From assembly GCF_004364555.1 (NCBI RefSeq), contig NZ_SOAM01000003.1, positions 558,001 through 622,000 of the forward strand: 64,000 bases of DNA, read 5' to 3'. Source of the stretch: Amnibacterium kyonggiense (GTDB lineage Bacteria > Actinomycetota > Actinomycetes > Actinomycetales > Microbacteriaceae). Made by a program: the position numbers and the translations under genes. Below are positions 8,059-17,844 of the stretch, one piece after another (positions within the stretch are counted from its first letter, which is position 1; each line of letters opens with the position of its first letter). The notes beneath the pieces are model-generated. The model did no database searches and had not been told where the DNA came from. It saw only the letters and a list, made by a program, of their open reading frames with translations.

Positions 8059-8785
8059 CCGGAACCGGTGGGTCCCGGCGACGCTCGTCAGCGATCGCGC
8101 CGAGACCGCCAGCGCACGCTCCCTCCGGCTCGCCGCGCCCGACCTCGGCCCCGCGCTCGCCGGCCAGCACATCGACATCCGGCTGAGCGCGCCGGACGGC
8201 TACACCGCGCAGCGGTCGTACTCCCTGTCGTCGGCCGCCGGTGCGGACCCGATCGAGGTGACCGTCGAGCGCTTCGCCGACGGCGAGGTCTCCCCCTACC
8301 TCGTCGACGTCATCGAGATCGGGGACGCCGTGGAGGTCCGCGGGCCGGTCGGCGGCTGGCTGGTCTGGCGGCCGGACGCGGACCCGCAGCCGGTGCAGCT
8401 GATCGCCGGCGGCTCGGGCGTCGCGCCGCTCATGTCGATGCTGCGGACGCGGCAGGCGACCGGGTCGACCGTGCCGTTCCGCCTGCTCTACGGGGTGACC
8501 GACCCCGACCGCGCCTACTACGGCGACGAGCTCGCCCGGATCGTCGCGGGCGGCGGGGTGACCGTCGACCTGCGGTACTCCCGCCGGGTGCCGGAGGGCA
8601 GCCCGCTGCAGCCGAGGCGGCTCGGCCGGGACGACCTCGCCGAGCTCGTGGTGCCCCCGGCCGACGACCCGTCGGTCTTCGTCTGCGGGCCGACCGGGTT
8701 CGTCGAGGCGGTCGCGGACGCGCTCCTCGCGCTCGGGCACCAGGAGCACCGCATCCGCACGGAGCGCTTCGGCCCGACCGGCTGA
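8051..8785 (+). CDS. Ferredoxin-reductase-like FAD/NAD(P) flavoprotein with an ATT start
   Basis: Likely electron partner of the preceding molybdoenzyme. The frame encodes an FAD-binding barrel with RSYS (56-59), then an NAD(P) domain with IAGGSGVAPLMSML, RLLYGV and FVCGPTGFVE near the end. The first ATG/GTG/TTG in this frame is GTG 8258, which would delete the flavin-binding RSYS. Upstream, the frame stays open without a standard start. An ATT at 8051 lies 6 nt after GGAGG (8040-8044), overlaps the molybdoenzyme stop by 8 nt, and gives an N-terminus ([19 protein letters not shown]) of the expected family shape and a 244-residue protein. ATT initiation, or an ATG to ATT change or base error, is inferred. 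Confidence 0.8.
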   Translation: MPDRNRWVPATLVSDRAETASARSLRLAAPDLGPALAGQHIDIRLSAPDGYTAQRSYSLSSAAGADPIEVTVERFADGEVSPYLVDVIEIGDAVEVRGPVGGWLVWRPDADPQPVQLIAGGSGVAPLMSMLRTRQATGSTVPFRLLYGVTDPDRAYYGDELARIVAGGGVTVDLRYSRRVPEGSPLQPRRLGRDDLAELVVPPADDPSVFVCGPTGFVEAVADALLALGHQEHRIRTERFGPTG

Positions 8786-8873
8786 TCCCGTCCGGGCGCG
8801 CGCCGGCGTGTCGGGGCGCGTCGGCCCTGGTGGCCCCGCACTCTGGGGGTCCGCGCTGTTCCTCCGCCGAACC

Positions 8874-8879
8874 TAGGGT
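8874..8879 (+). promoter_or_regulatory. Candidate -10 box (TAGGGT) of the secreted EEP gene
   Basis: TAGGGT lies 32 nt before the ATG at 8912, leaving room for the GGGGGG ribosome site at 8900-8905. No convincing -35 is visible. The stretch 8786-8911 holds nothing else I can name. Confidence 0.35.
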
Positions 8880-8911
8880 GGGGCTGCTGCATCCGTTCTG
8901 GGGGGACCGTC

Positions 8912-10735
8912 ATGCGCTCTGCTGCCTCACATCCCGGCCCGCGGGCGACCGCTCGCCGCGTCCGCCGCCGCATCCGGACCGCCGTCGCCGCGGTCGCGCT
9001 CGGCGCCGTCGCGCTCGGCGGGGCGATCGCCGTCGCGCCCGCGCAGGCCGCGCCGATCTCGCCGAAGCTCAAGGTCGTCACCGGGGACCGCGCGCTCACC
9101 GCGGCCTGGTCCGCCGTCCCGGGCGCGAAGACCTACACGGTCCGCGTCTCGACGAAGAAGTCGCTGAGCCGCGCGAAGGTCGTCACGACGAGCAAGCGCG
9201 CGCTGAAGGTCGGGAAGCTGAAGAACGGCACCGCCTACTACGTCGCCGTCACGCCGAACCGCACGCAGTTCACCGCCTCCATCGCCCGCAGCGCCGTCGT
9301 CACGGCGAAGGCCGCCGCCGGCGTCCCGTTCCCGACGTCCAAGGTCAGCGTCGCCCCCGGCCCGGGCACGGACCAGGTGACCGTCAGCTGGACGGGAGGC
9401 GGCCGCGCGAACAAGGTCGCCGTCATCGCCGGCTCCAGCGTGCTGGCGAACGAGCGCTCCTTCCACTCCGCGTGGTACCCCGCGACGACGCGGTCGATCA
9501 CGATCACCGTGCCGGCGAAGTACCGGCCGTACATCGGCGCCGGCACCGGCAACCCGGTGTGGGTGAAGGTCGTGCAGTCGAACAGCGGCTCGACCGCCTA
9601 CGGCACCTCCTACGACTACAAGCGCAAGTACCGGCCGTCCCCTCCGGGCACGTGGGCCTTCGCGCAGACGGCCGCAGCCGCGCCCGCCGACGTCGACAAG
9701 CTCGTCGTCGCGGAGATGAACACGCAGACGGTCGAGGCGACCTCCGGGTTCCACACCGAGAACCAGTGGGCCGCGCGCGCCCAGCGGGTCGCGGACGCCG
9801 TCAACCTGGCCGATCCCGACCTGTTCCTCACCGCCGAGCTCTCCACGGGGCTCCGCAAGGGCACGCAGTGCACCGACTCGGTGTACTACAACACGTTCCC
9901 CTGCGCGAAGCACACGCAGTACCAGGACCTGGCGAACCGGCTCGACCACCTCACGCTGGCCGACCCGGAGGTCTACCAGCGGGTCCGCGAGGCCATGCGC
10001 CTCGACGGCGGCAAGTGGCAGTCGAAGATCACCGCCGGCTCGCACATCTTCTACAACCCGGCCAAGCTGACGCTGCTCGCGCACGGCTTCTTCGCCCCGG
10101 CGCGCTCGGCGAGCGACACCCGGGTGACGGACGTCCAGGGCCTCGGCGTGACGCCGTGGGACCCGAAGAGCGCCGTCAGCGCCGACCGCTGGCTCACCTG
10201 GGCCAAGCTCCGGGTGAACGGCAGCGGGCGCCAGTTCTACGCGGTCGCCGCGCACCTCCCGGTCGGCGACTCCGCGCTCGTCGCCAGGACGCGGGCCCAG
10301 GAGGTCGCGAAGCTCATCGCCGCGATCGACGCGAAGGCCGCGGCGGACGGGAACCTGCCGATCGTCTTCGGCGGCGACCTGAACTCGGACGCGACGCGCA
10401 CGTCGTACCCGGTGCAGCCGATGTTCATCGAGGACGGCTGGTTCGACGCGGCCGCCGTGTCGAAGAAGAGCCTCCGCACGGGCATGAAGGTCAGCACCGC
10501 GAACGGCTCGGGCCCACAGGTGCACGCGCTCGACAACGGCTACGGCTCGAAGCCGGTCGTGCACCCGTACGAGACCAGCCGGATCGACTACATCCTGCTG
10601 AAGAACTCGCCGTACACGTACCGCTACGCGAACGTGCTGCGCCTCCACAAGGACGGCACGTTCATCAAGAGCCTCCAGGGCAGCGACCACAACATGCAGC
10701 TCGCGACGATCGGCATCGGGAACCCGGTCCCCTAG
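8912..10735 (+). CDS. Secreted endonuclease/exonuclease/phosphatase-fold protein with fibronectin-like N-domain
   Basis: A 607-residue exported hydrolase. Residues 1-47 are a signal peptide (RRVRRRIR then a hydrophobic stretch ending APAQA-AP). Residues about 52-135 resemble a fibronectin type III domain (ALTAAWSAVPGAKTYTVRV), with a second similar segment to about 240. The C-terminal part is an EEP fold: FGGDLNSD (486-493), SRIDYIL (556-562) and GSDHN (590-594) supply metal and catalytic residues. A good GGGGGG precedes the ATG. It is monocistronic and convergent with acs across a strong hairpin. The substrate, DNA, RNA or a phosphoester such as sphingomyelin-like lipid, cannot be told; the lack of an anchor suggests release to the medium. 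Confidence 0.85.
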   Translation: MRSAASHPGPRATARRVRRRIRTAVAAVALGAVALGGAIAVAPAQAAPISPKLKVVTGDRALTAAWSAVPGAKTYTVRVSTKKSLSRAKVVTTSKRALKVGKLKNGTAYYVAVTPNRTQFTASIARSAVVTAKAAAGVPFPTSKVSVAPGPGTDQVTVSWTGGGRANKVAVIAGSSVLANERSFHSAWYPATTRSITITVPAKYRPYIGAGTGNPVWVKVVQSNSGSTAYGTSYDYKRKYRPSPPGTWAFAQTAAAAPADVDKLVVAEMNTQTVEATSGFHTENQWAARAQRVADAVNLADPDLFLTAELSTGLRKGTQCTDSVYYNTFPCAKHTQYQDLANRLDHLTLADPEVYQRVREAMRLDGGKWQSKITAGSHIFYNPAKLTLLAHGFFAPARSASDTRVTDVQGLGVTPWDPKSAVSADRWLTWAKLRVNGSGRQFYAVAAHLPVGDSALVARTRAQEVAKLIAAIDAKAAADGNLPIVFGGDLNSDATRTSYPVQPMFIEDGWFDAAAVSKKSLRTGMKVSTANGSGPQVHALDNGYGSKPVVHPYETSRIDYILLKNSPYTYRYANVLRLHKDGTFIKSLQGSDHNMQLATIGIGNPVP

Positions 10736-10753
10736 GGATCCGCTGCCCACCGA

Positions 10754-10790
10754 TACGGGGATCCCGGCGCTTCGCGCGGGGATCCCCGTA
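10754..10790. terminator. Bidirectional stem-loop between the EEP gene and acs
   Basis: TACGGGGATCCC (10754-10765) pairs with GGGATCCCCGTA (10779-10790). It lies between two convergent stops (10735 and 10806). The right side, GGATCCCCGTACTCGTGAAG, resembles the repeated arm at 41433 and 63812. No T-run. Confidence 0.7.
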
Positions 10791-10805
10791 CTCGTGAAGG
10801 CCGCG

Positions 10806-12776
<1,971 letters not shown>

Positions 12777-12881
12777 GGGAGCGTCCTTCCGGGCAGCGTC
12801 GACGGCGCCCGGCATCACGCTAACGTCCGGCGGCCCGGAAGGCCCGTCCCGACGTTGCGGAACCGTGCGGGCGGCGCCTCC

Positions 12882-12887
12882 TAGCCT
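12882..12887 (+). promoter_or_regulatory. -10-like box (TAGCCT) for a leaderless transcript
   Basis: TAGCCT ends 7 nt before the ATG at 12895 and there is no Shine-Dalgarno, so transcription would begin at or next to the start codon. Confidence 0.5.
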
Positions 12888-12894
12888 GGGGCGC

Positions 12895-14103
12895 ATGGCG
12901 GTCGAGCGGGTCGTGGTCGTCGGCGGCGGCGCGAGCGGCGTCCTCACGGCGGCGGCCCTCAGCCGGCGTTCGGAGGTCGGCGGGATCGTCCTCGTGGCGC
13001 GGGAGGACCGCGTGGGACCGGGGCTCGCGTACGGGACGGCGGCCGCCCATCACCGTCTGAACTCTCCCGCGGGCCGGATGAGCGCCTGGCAGGACGACCC
13101 GGACGACTTCCTGCGCTGGGCCGCGACGGCCGGCTCACCGCAGGACGCGGCCGAGTTCTCCCCGCGCCGGCTCTACGGGGACTACCTCGAGTCGGTCGCC
13201 GCGTCGCTCCCTCGCACGACCGTCGTGCACGGCGAGGCCGTCGACGTCCGGGGCGGCGCCGTGGTGCTCGCGGACGGCCGGTCGATCCCGGCGTACGCGG
13301 TCGTCCTCGCGCTCGGCAATCCGCCGCCCCTCGGGAGGACGGCGCCCGCGGTGCGCGCCGTCGCCGACCCGTGGGCGCCGGGAGCGCTCGACGGCGTGCG
13401 CGGGCGCGTGCTGCTCCTCGGCACCGGGCTGACGATGGTCGACGTCGCGACCTCCCTCGCGCGCGCGGACCCCGGCACCCGGCTGACCGCGACGAGCCGG
13501 AACCGCCTGCTGCCGCGGGTGCATCTCGACGTGCCGCAGCCCGCGGGCCCCGGCGTCCAGGGCGACCCGACGACCGTCGGCGGCGTCGTGCGCGCCTTCC
13601 ACGACCGGCTGCGCGCCTGCGACCGCGCCTGGCAGGCGGAGGTCGACGGCGTCCGCCCGCAGGTCAACGCGCTCTGGGGGGCGCTCGGTCACGAGGACCG
13701 CGTCCGCTTCATCCGGCACGTGTCCCGCCACTGGGAGGTGCACCGGCACCGCATGAGCCCGATCGTCGCCGCGGAGGTGCACGGGCTGCTCGCCTCCGGA
13801 CGCCTCGTGATCGGGGACGCGGACGGCGAGTACGACGCCGTCGTGGACTGCACGGGCCCGCGCCCCTTCGCCGAGCCGGGGTGGAACCCGCTCGTCGACG
13901 CGCTGCTCGCCTCCGGTGCCGCGCACCCGGACGCGCTCGGCATCGGGATCGACGTCGACGCCGAGGGCCGCGTGCAGGGGGCGTCCGCACTGTTCGCGGT
14001 CGGCCCGGCGCGGCGCGGCTCGCAGTGGGAGTCGACCGCGATCCCGGAGATCCGCCAGCACGCGACGGAGGTCGCGGCAGCGGTCGGCGGACCGTCCTCG
14101 TGA
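12895..14103 (+). CDS. FAD/NAD(P)-binding protein (FAD-NAD(P)-binding domain family)
   Basis: A 402-residue flavoprotein of the family that carries an N-terminal Rossmann motif VVVVGGGASGVLTAAAL (residues 5-21), the R-x-x-G-x-G-L-A-Y-G stretch VGPGLAYGTA, HRLNSPAGRMS, and a second nucleotide site LLLGTGLTMVDVA near 175. This pattern marks the HI0933/FAD-NAD(P)-binding proteins seen in siderophore or amino-acid hydroxylase-like contexts, but no biosynthetic gene is nearby. Divergent from acs with a 118-nt gap; probable leaderless start. Substrate unknown. Confidence 0.8.
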   Translation: MAVERVVVVGGGASGVLTAAALSRRSEVGGIVLVAREDRVGPGLAYGTAAAHHRLNSPAGRMSAWQDDPDDFLRWAATAGSPQDAAEFSPRRLYGDYLESVAASLPRTTVVHGEAVDVRGGAVVLADGRSIPAYAVVLALGNPPPLGRTAPAVRAVADPWAPGALDGVRGRVLLLGTGLTMVDVATSLARADPGTRLTATSRNRLLPRVHLDVPQPAGPGVQGDPTTVGGVVRAFHDRLRACDRAWQAEVDGVRPQVNALWGALGHEDRVRFIRHVSRHWEVHRHRMSPIVAAEVHGLLASGRLVIGDADGEYDAVVDCTGPRPFAEPGWNPLVDALLASGAAHPDALGIGIDVDAEGRVQGASALFAVGPARRGSQWESTAIPEIRQHATEVAAAVGGPSS

Positions 14104-14106
14104 TCC

Positions 14107-14787
14107 TCAGCTCGAGATCGCGGTGACCGTCGCGGCGGTCGTGGCGGCGGTCGACGCCGCGACGATCGCCGCCTGCACGGCGTCGCGGACCACCTTCGAC
14201 GCCCAGTCGCCCTCGGCGAGCGCCGCGACGCGCCGCTTCGCCTCGCGCGCCTCCGCGCCGCGCAGCCCGAGGGTCGGCGCCAGCCGGCCGAGCGCCTGCA
14301 GGATGCCCGCGAGGGCGGCGGTGCGCTCGTCGGGCGCCGCGCCGAGGACGACCACGTCGCGCAGCCGCGCCCGGACGGCGGCCTCCTCGGTGAACGAGCG
14401 CGCGGGCCAGCGGGTCCTGGGGAACAGCCCGAGCACGCGATCGTCCTGCCGGTCGAGGACGCCGTGCGCCGCGAGGCGGTCGGCGAGCCGGTCCTTCAGA
14501 CCCGTCCCGATGCGCGCGGCGAGGTCGTCGGCCGTGCGCGGGCGCTCGTCCACGAGTCGTCGCGCGTCCGCCAGCACGTCGTCCTCGAGCGCGACCTCCG
14601 TGCCGCGCACCGTCGGCCGCCGCCAGCGACTCGTCGCGGGCTCGAGCTCCACCGCGCCGGCGATCGCGAGCTCCGCGAGCACGGCCGCCCCGAGCGGCAC
14701 GCGGGCGTCGATCGTCAAGCCCTTCGTGGTCCCCGACTCGTCGTCGAGCAGGAGCAGGAGCAGGTCCTCGGCGAGCAGCGCAGCCAT
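14107..14787 (-). CDS. GPP34 (Golgi phosphoprotein 3-like) family protein
   Basis: 226 residues with the GPP34 N-terminal pattern LLAEDLLLLLLDDESG, then GAAVLAELAIAGAVEL and a helical remainder with LRDVVVLGAAPDERTAALAG. The eukaryotic relative binds phosphatidylinositol-4-phosphate; the bacterial copies are common in actinobacteria and have no settled role. The alanine/threonine-rich C-terminal tail (AASTAATTAATV) could be a weak membrane-contact helix. ATG 14787 follows a TACGGT box by 6 nt and lacks a ribosome site. Its stop is 3 nt from the convergent flavoprotein stop. Confidence 0.85.
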   Translation of the reverse strand: MAALLAEDLLLLLLDDESGTTKGLTIDARVPLGAAVLAELAIAGAVELEPATSRWRRPTVRGTEVALEDDVLADARRLVDERPRTADDLAARIGTGLKDRLADRLAAHGVLDRQDDRVLGLFPRTRWPARSFTEEAAVRARLRDVVVLGAAPDERTAALAGILQALGRLAPTLGLRGAEAREAKRRVAALAEGDWASKVVRDAVQAAIVAASTAATTAATVTAISS

Positions 14788-14793
14788 CCCGGC

Positions 14794-14799
14794 ACCGTA
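14794..14799 (-). promoter_or_regulatory. -10-like box (TACGGT) of the GPP34 gene
   Basis: Read on the minus strand, TACGGT ends 6 nt before the ATG at 14787, and there is no Shine-Dalgarno. A leaderless start is likely. Confidence 0.45.
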
Positions 14800-14835
14800 G
14801 GGATCCCGCCTCCGAAGGCGCTGCCAGATCGGCGC

Positions 14836-14864
14836 TTGACATCCTGAATCATGGTTCGTAGGTT
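14836..14864 (+). promoter_or_regulatory. Promoter of the ytrA-like operon
   Basis: TTGACA (14836-14841) is followed after 17 nt by TAGGTT (14859-14864), a good vegetative-type promoter. The region overlaps the candidate operator at 14853-14884. Confidence 0.75.
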
Positions 14865-14884
14865 CATTAGTCAAGTAACGAACC
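14853..14884 (+). promoter_or_regulatory. Candidate YtrA-type operator
   Basis: Inverted repeat GGTTCGT (14853-14859) and ACGAACC (14878-14884), 18 nt apart, spans the -10 and the start point. A third partial copy, GGTTCATTAG, starts at 14861. Placement suits autorepression by the GntR protein encoded next. Confidence 0.65.
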
Positions 14885-14895
14885 AGGGAGGTCCG

Positions 14896-15252
14896 GTGCT
14901 CTCGGACGACCGGCCGATCTTCCAGCAGATCGCGGATCAGCTGGCCGACGGCATCCTCGCCGGCACCTACGCCCCCGGGGCGCCCGTGCCGTCGACGAAC
15001 GAGCTCGCCGCGTTCCACCGCATCAATCCCGCGACGGTCGGCAAGGGCGTGAACGTGCTCGTCGACGCCGGCGTGCTCGAGAAGCGTCGCGGCCTCGGCA
15101 TGTACGTCACCGCCGGCGCCCGCGAGCGACTGCTCGCGGACCGCCGGGCGGCGTTCGCCCGCGACTTCGTCGCCCCCCTGCTCGCGGAGGCGCGCTCCCT
15201 CGGGCTCGCCGCCGCGGACGTGCACCGCATCATCGATCAAGGAGTGGAGTGA
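14896..15252 (+). CDS. GntR-family regulator, YtrA subfamily
   Basis: Short GntR protein of 118 residues: winged HTH (IFQQIADQLADGILAG, VPSTNELAAFHRINPATVGK, KRRGLGMYVT) and a two-helix tail with no ligand-binding domain, the YtrA arrangement. The GTG at 14896 follows AGGGAGG at good distance; earlier in-frame codons would encode the operator. It probably represses its own ABC-transporter operon through the inverted repeat at 14853-14884. Its stop overlaps the ATPase start by 1 nt (TGATG). YtrA regulators often respond to cell-envelope stress; the signal here is unknown. Confidence 0.92.
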   Translation: MLSDDRPIFQQIADQLADGILAGTYAPGAPVPSTNELAAFHRINPATVGKGVNVLVDAGVLEKRRGLGMYVTAGARERLLADRRAAFARDFVAPLLAEARSLGLAAADVHRIIDQGVE

Positions 15253-16157
15253 TGACCGCACCCGCCATCCGCCTCACGGGCGTCTCCCGCCGGTTCGGCC
15301 GGACCACCGCGCTCGACGACGTCACGACCGACGTGCCGTCCGGCGTCGTCTGCGGTCTCCTCGGCCGCAACGGCGCCGGCAAGACGACGCTCATGTCGAT
15401 CCTCGCCGGGCACGACCGCCCGTCGACCGGCGCCGTGGAGGTGCTCGGCAGCGATCCGTTCGAGCACGCCCGCGTCATGGGCTCGGTCAGCCTCGTCCGG
15501 GACAACCAGCGCTACCCGGAGGACTTCAAGCTGCGGCACGTCCTCCGCGTCGCGCCGCGCTTCCACGAGCGGTGGGACGCGGATCTGGCGGCGGCGCTGG
15601 TCGACGACTTCCGCCTCCCGGCGCGCACCACGATCAAGAAGATGTCGCGCGGGCAGCAGTCCGGCGTCGGCATCGTCATCGGGCTCGCCTCGAGGGCGCC
15701 CGTCACGATCTTCGACGAGCCGTACCTGGGGCTCGACGCGACCGCCCGGCGCATCTTCGCGGATCGGCTGCTGGCCTCGCGCTTCGACGGGGCCGCGCGG
15801 ACGATCGTCCTGTCGACCCATCTGATCGACGAGATGGAGCAGCTGCTCGACCACGTGCTCGTCCTGAACGGCGGACGCCTGGTCCGGGCGGGCGCCACGG
15901 ACGAGGTCACGGCGGCCGCGTGGTCGCTGAGCGGTCCGGCGGATGCGGCGCTCCGGCTGGCCGGCGGGCGGGCGCCCATCAGCACCCGCCGCATCGGCGG
16001 CCTCGTGTCGCTCGTGTTCGCCGGCCCCGAGCCGGAGGGCGTCGGCGCGGAGGCGCGCGCCGCGGGCCTCCAGGTCGCTCCCGTGAGCCTGCAGGACCTC
16101 GTCGCCGCCCTCGGGGCGGACGAGGCCGCCCCGACCGCCGAGAGGGCAGCGGCATGA
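15252..16157 (+). CDS. ABC transporter ATP-binding protein (YtrB-like)
   Basis: 301-residue ATPase. Walker A GRNGAGKTTLM (about 34-44), Q-loop region RDNQRYPEDFK, signature KMSRGQQSG in place of LSGGQ, Walker B VTIFDEPYLGLD, H-loop STHLIDEME. The remaining 80 residues form an extra C-terminal domain seen in exporter ATPases. The ATG at 15252 is chosen because the GTG at 15249 adds only one residue and the ribosome site AAGGAG fits both. It would pair with the two membrane proteins downstream in an export or sensing complex. Confidence 0.93.
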   Translation: MTAPAIRLTGVSRRFGRTTALDDVTTDVPSGVVCGLLGRNGAGKTTLMSILAGHDRPSTGAVEVLGSDPFEHARVMGSVSLVRDNQRYPEDFKLRHVLRVAPRFHERWDADLAAALVDDFRLPARTTIKKMSRGQQSGVGIVIGLASRAPVTIFDEPYLGLDATARRIFADRLLASRFDGAARTIVLSTHLIDEMEQLLDHVLVLNGGRLVRAGATDEVTAAAWSLSGPADAALRLAGGRAPISTRRIGGLVSLVFAGPEPEGVGAEARAAGLQVAPVSLQDLVAALGADEAAPTAERAAA

Positions 16158-16864
16158 GCGCGGTCGACCACCTGGTCTCCCCCGTCGACGTCCTCGCCCT
16201 CCAGTACGGGAACCCGCGGCGGATGATCGGCATCCCGCTGCTCATCCTCGGCGGCGTCGTCGTGCTCACCGTGGCCGTCTCCGTCGCGGTCCTCCGCGCG
16301 GGCGGCACCGTCGCCGGCGCGCAGGGCAACGGCAGCATCCTGTGGAGCGTCCTCGGCTACACGGTCGCGCTCGGCGCGCAGAACGTCGCGTCGAGCTTCC
16401 CGTTCTCACTCGCGCTCGGCTCGAGCCGACGCGCGTTCGTCCTCGGCAACCTGCTCACCGCGGCCGCGCAGGCGCTCCTCGTCGCGGTCGCCTCCCTGGT
16501 CCTGCTCGGCATCGAGGTGGCGACGGGCGGCTGGTTCATCGGCGTCCACGTCGTCCGGTCCGGGCTCACGGGCGACGGGGACCCGCTGGTGCTCGGCGGC
16601 GCGATGCTGCTCGGCGTGCTCATGGCGATGTCGATCGGCGGCGTCTTCGCCGCGGCCTGGGTGCGGTTCGGCGCCCGGGGCCCGCTGGGCATCGCGATCG
16701 GGACGACCGCGCTGCTCGTCGTGGTGCTGCTCGTGCTGTCCCCGATCGCCGCGTCCGTCCGTCCGGCGGTGGAGGCGATCGAGCCCTGGTGGGTCGCCGT
16801 CCTCGTCACCGCCGTCGCGCTCGTCGGCCAGTACCTGTTCCTGCGGCGCGCGAGCGTCCGCTGA
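16154..16864 (+). CDS. ABC transporter membrane protein 1
   Basis: 236 residues, about six hydrophobic segments (first: IGIPLLILGGVVVLTVAVSV). Overlaps the ATPase stop as ATGA. The downstream gene is a close paralogue: both carry ALGSSRRAF/ALGTTRRTF, TGGWFIG/TGGWFVG, AAWVRFGARGP and the same final LLRRASVR. No family name is secure; it behaves as the permease half of the exporter. Confidence 0.82.
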   Translation: MSAVDHLVSPVDVLALQYGNPRRMIGIPLLILGGVVVLTVAVSVAVLRAGGTVAGAQGNGSILWSVLGYTVALGAQNVASSFPFSLALGSSRRAFVLGNLLTAAAQALLVAVASLVLLGIEVATGGWFIGVHVVRSGLTGDGDPLVLGGAMLLGVLMAMSIGGVFAAAWVRFGARGPLGIAIGTTALLVVVLLVLSPIAASVRPAVEAIEPWWVAVLVTAVALVGQYLFLRRASVR

Positions 16865-16884
16865 TCCGCTCGAGGGAGACCGCC

Positions 16885-17598
16885 ATGACCACCGCCGTCG
16901 CCCGTCCCGCGTCGCCCGCGGACGTCGTCGTGCTGCAGTACGCCGTGCCGACCCGGATGGTGACGATCCCGATCGGGATCCTCGTCGCCGTCGTGCTCGT
17001 CATGACCGCCGTGACGCTGGTCGTCGTCCGCGGCGGCGGGTCCGGGGACGACCTCGCGCAGAGCGGTGCCGTCGTCTGGAGCCTCTTCGGGTTCGTCGTC
17101 GCCGTCGGCGTGCAGTCCGTGAGCGTGACCTTCCCGATCGCGCTCGCGCTCGGCACCACGCGCCGCACCTTCACGCTGGGCACGCTCGCGACCGCGGCTC
17201 TCGAGTCGGCCCTGCTCGCCGCAGCAGCGCTGCTCCTCCTCGGGCTGGAGCGCCTGACGGGCGGCTGGTTCGTCGGCGCACGGGTGCTCAGCGATGGCAT
17301 GCTCGGCGGCGGCGACCCACTGCTGCTCGTCGCGGTGATGGCCGGCGGCGGCTTCACGGCGCTGTCGGTCGGCGCGCTCTACGGGGCCGCGTGGGTGCGG
17401 TTCGGCGCCCGCGGTCCGGCGACGCTCGGGATCGCGACCGGCGTGCTGCTCACCGCGCTGCTCCTCGTCGCGCTGCCGGCGATCCCGGCCGTCGCCGCCG
17501 CGCTGGGCGCGTGGGCCCTCGTGCTGACGGGCGCCGTCGTCGTCGTCGTGTCCGTCACCGGCGAGCTGGTGCTCCTGCGCCGGGCGAGCGTGCGCTGA
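16885..17598 (+). CDS. ABC transporter membrane protein 2 (tandem paralogue)
   Basis: 237 residues, about six membrane segments, clearly a duplicate of the preceding gene (shared FGARGP, TGGWFVG, LLRRASVR). The ATG at 16885 has a GAGGGAGA ribosome site, and 20 nt separate it from its twin, so the operon continues. A heterodimer of the two permeases served by one ATPase is the simplest reading. The tRNA-Gln terminator follows its stop and may also end this transcript. Confidence 0.82.
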   Translation: MTTAVARPASPADVVVLQYAVPTRMVTIPIGILVAVVLVMTAVTLVVVRGGGSGDDLAQSGAVVWSLFGFVVAVGVQSVSVTFPIALALGTTRRTFTLGTLATAALESALLAAAALLLLGLERLTGGWFVGARVLSDGMLGGGDPLLLVAVMAGGGFTALSVGALYGAAWVRFGARGPATLGIATGVLLTALLLVALPAIPAVAAALGAWALVLTGAVVVVVSVTGELVLLRRASVR

Positions 17599-17620
17599 CC
17601 GCGCGGCGGCCGCACATGAC

Positions 17621-17645
17621 GAAGGCCCGCACGAGGCGGGCCTTC
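17621..17645. terminator. Hairpin shared by the ABC operon and tRNA-Gln
   Basis: GAAGGCCCGC (17621-17630) and GCGGGCCTTC (17636-17645) form a 10-bp stem with loop ACGAG. It lies just past the 3' end of the tRNA on the minus strand and past the permease stop on the plus strand. Confidence 0.85.
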
Positions 17646-17653
17646 GGGAAGTG

Positions 17654-17725
17654 CTGGGGTACCTGGACTCGAACCAAGAACAACTGAACCAGAATCAGCC
17701 GTGTTGCCAATTACACCATACCCCA
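17654..17725 (-). tRNA. tRNA-Gln (anticodon CTG)
   Basis: 72 nt cloverleaf on the minus strand: acceptor TGGGGTA/TACCCCA, D arm GTGT/ACAC, anticodon stem GCTGA/TCAGT with loop TTCTGGT (anticodon CTG), T arm CTTGG/CCAGG with loop TTCGAGT, discriminator G. CCA is not encoded. It lies downstream of the cytochrome and gltX genes on the same strand; in organisms without GlnRS, GluRS charges this tRNA for later amidation by GatCAB. Confidence 0.96.
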
Positions 17726-17844
17726 ATGCTGCAACCGTACGGTTGCAGGCGGGTGGCCCGTGGTGCGGGGGCCGGTCGTCGAGCATACCCGACGTCGAAC
17801 CCCTCCCCCTCCTCCGGCGACGCGCGTGGCGGACGGCGGACCGT

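Noticed and set aside
8258-8785. GTG 8258 as start of the ferredoxin-reductase-like gene
   Set aside because: It would remove the FAD-binding RSYS region; the frame is open and family-like far upstream.
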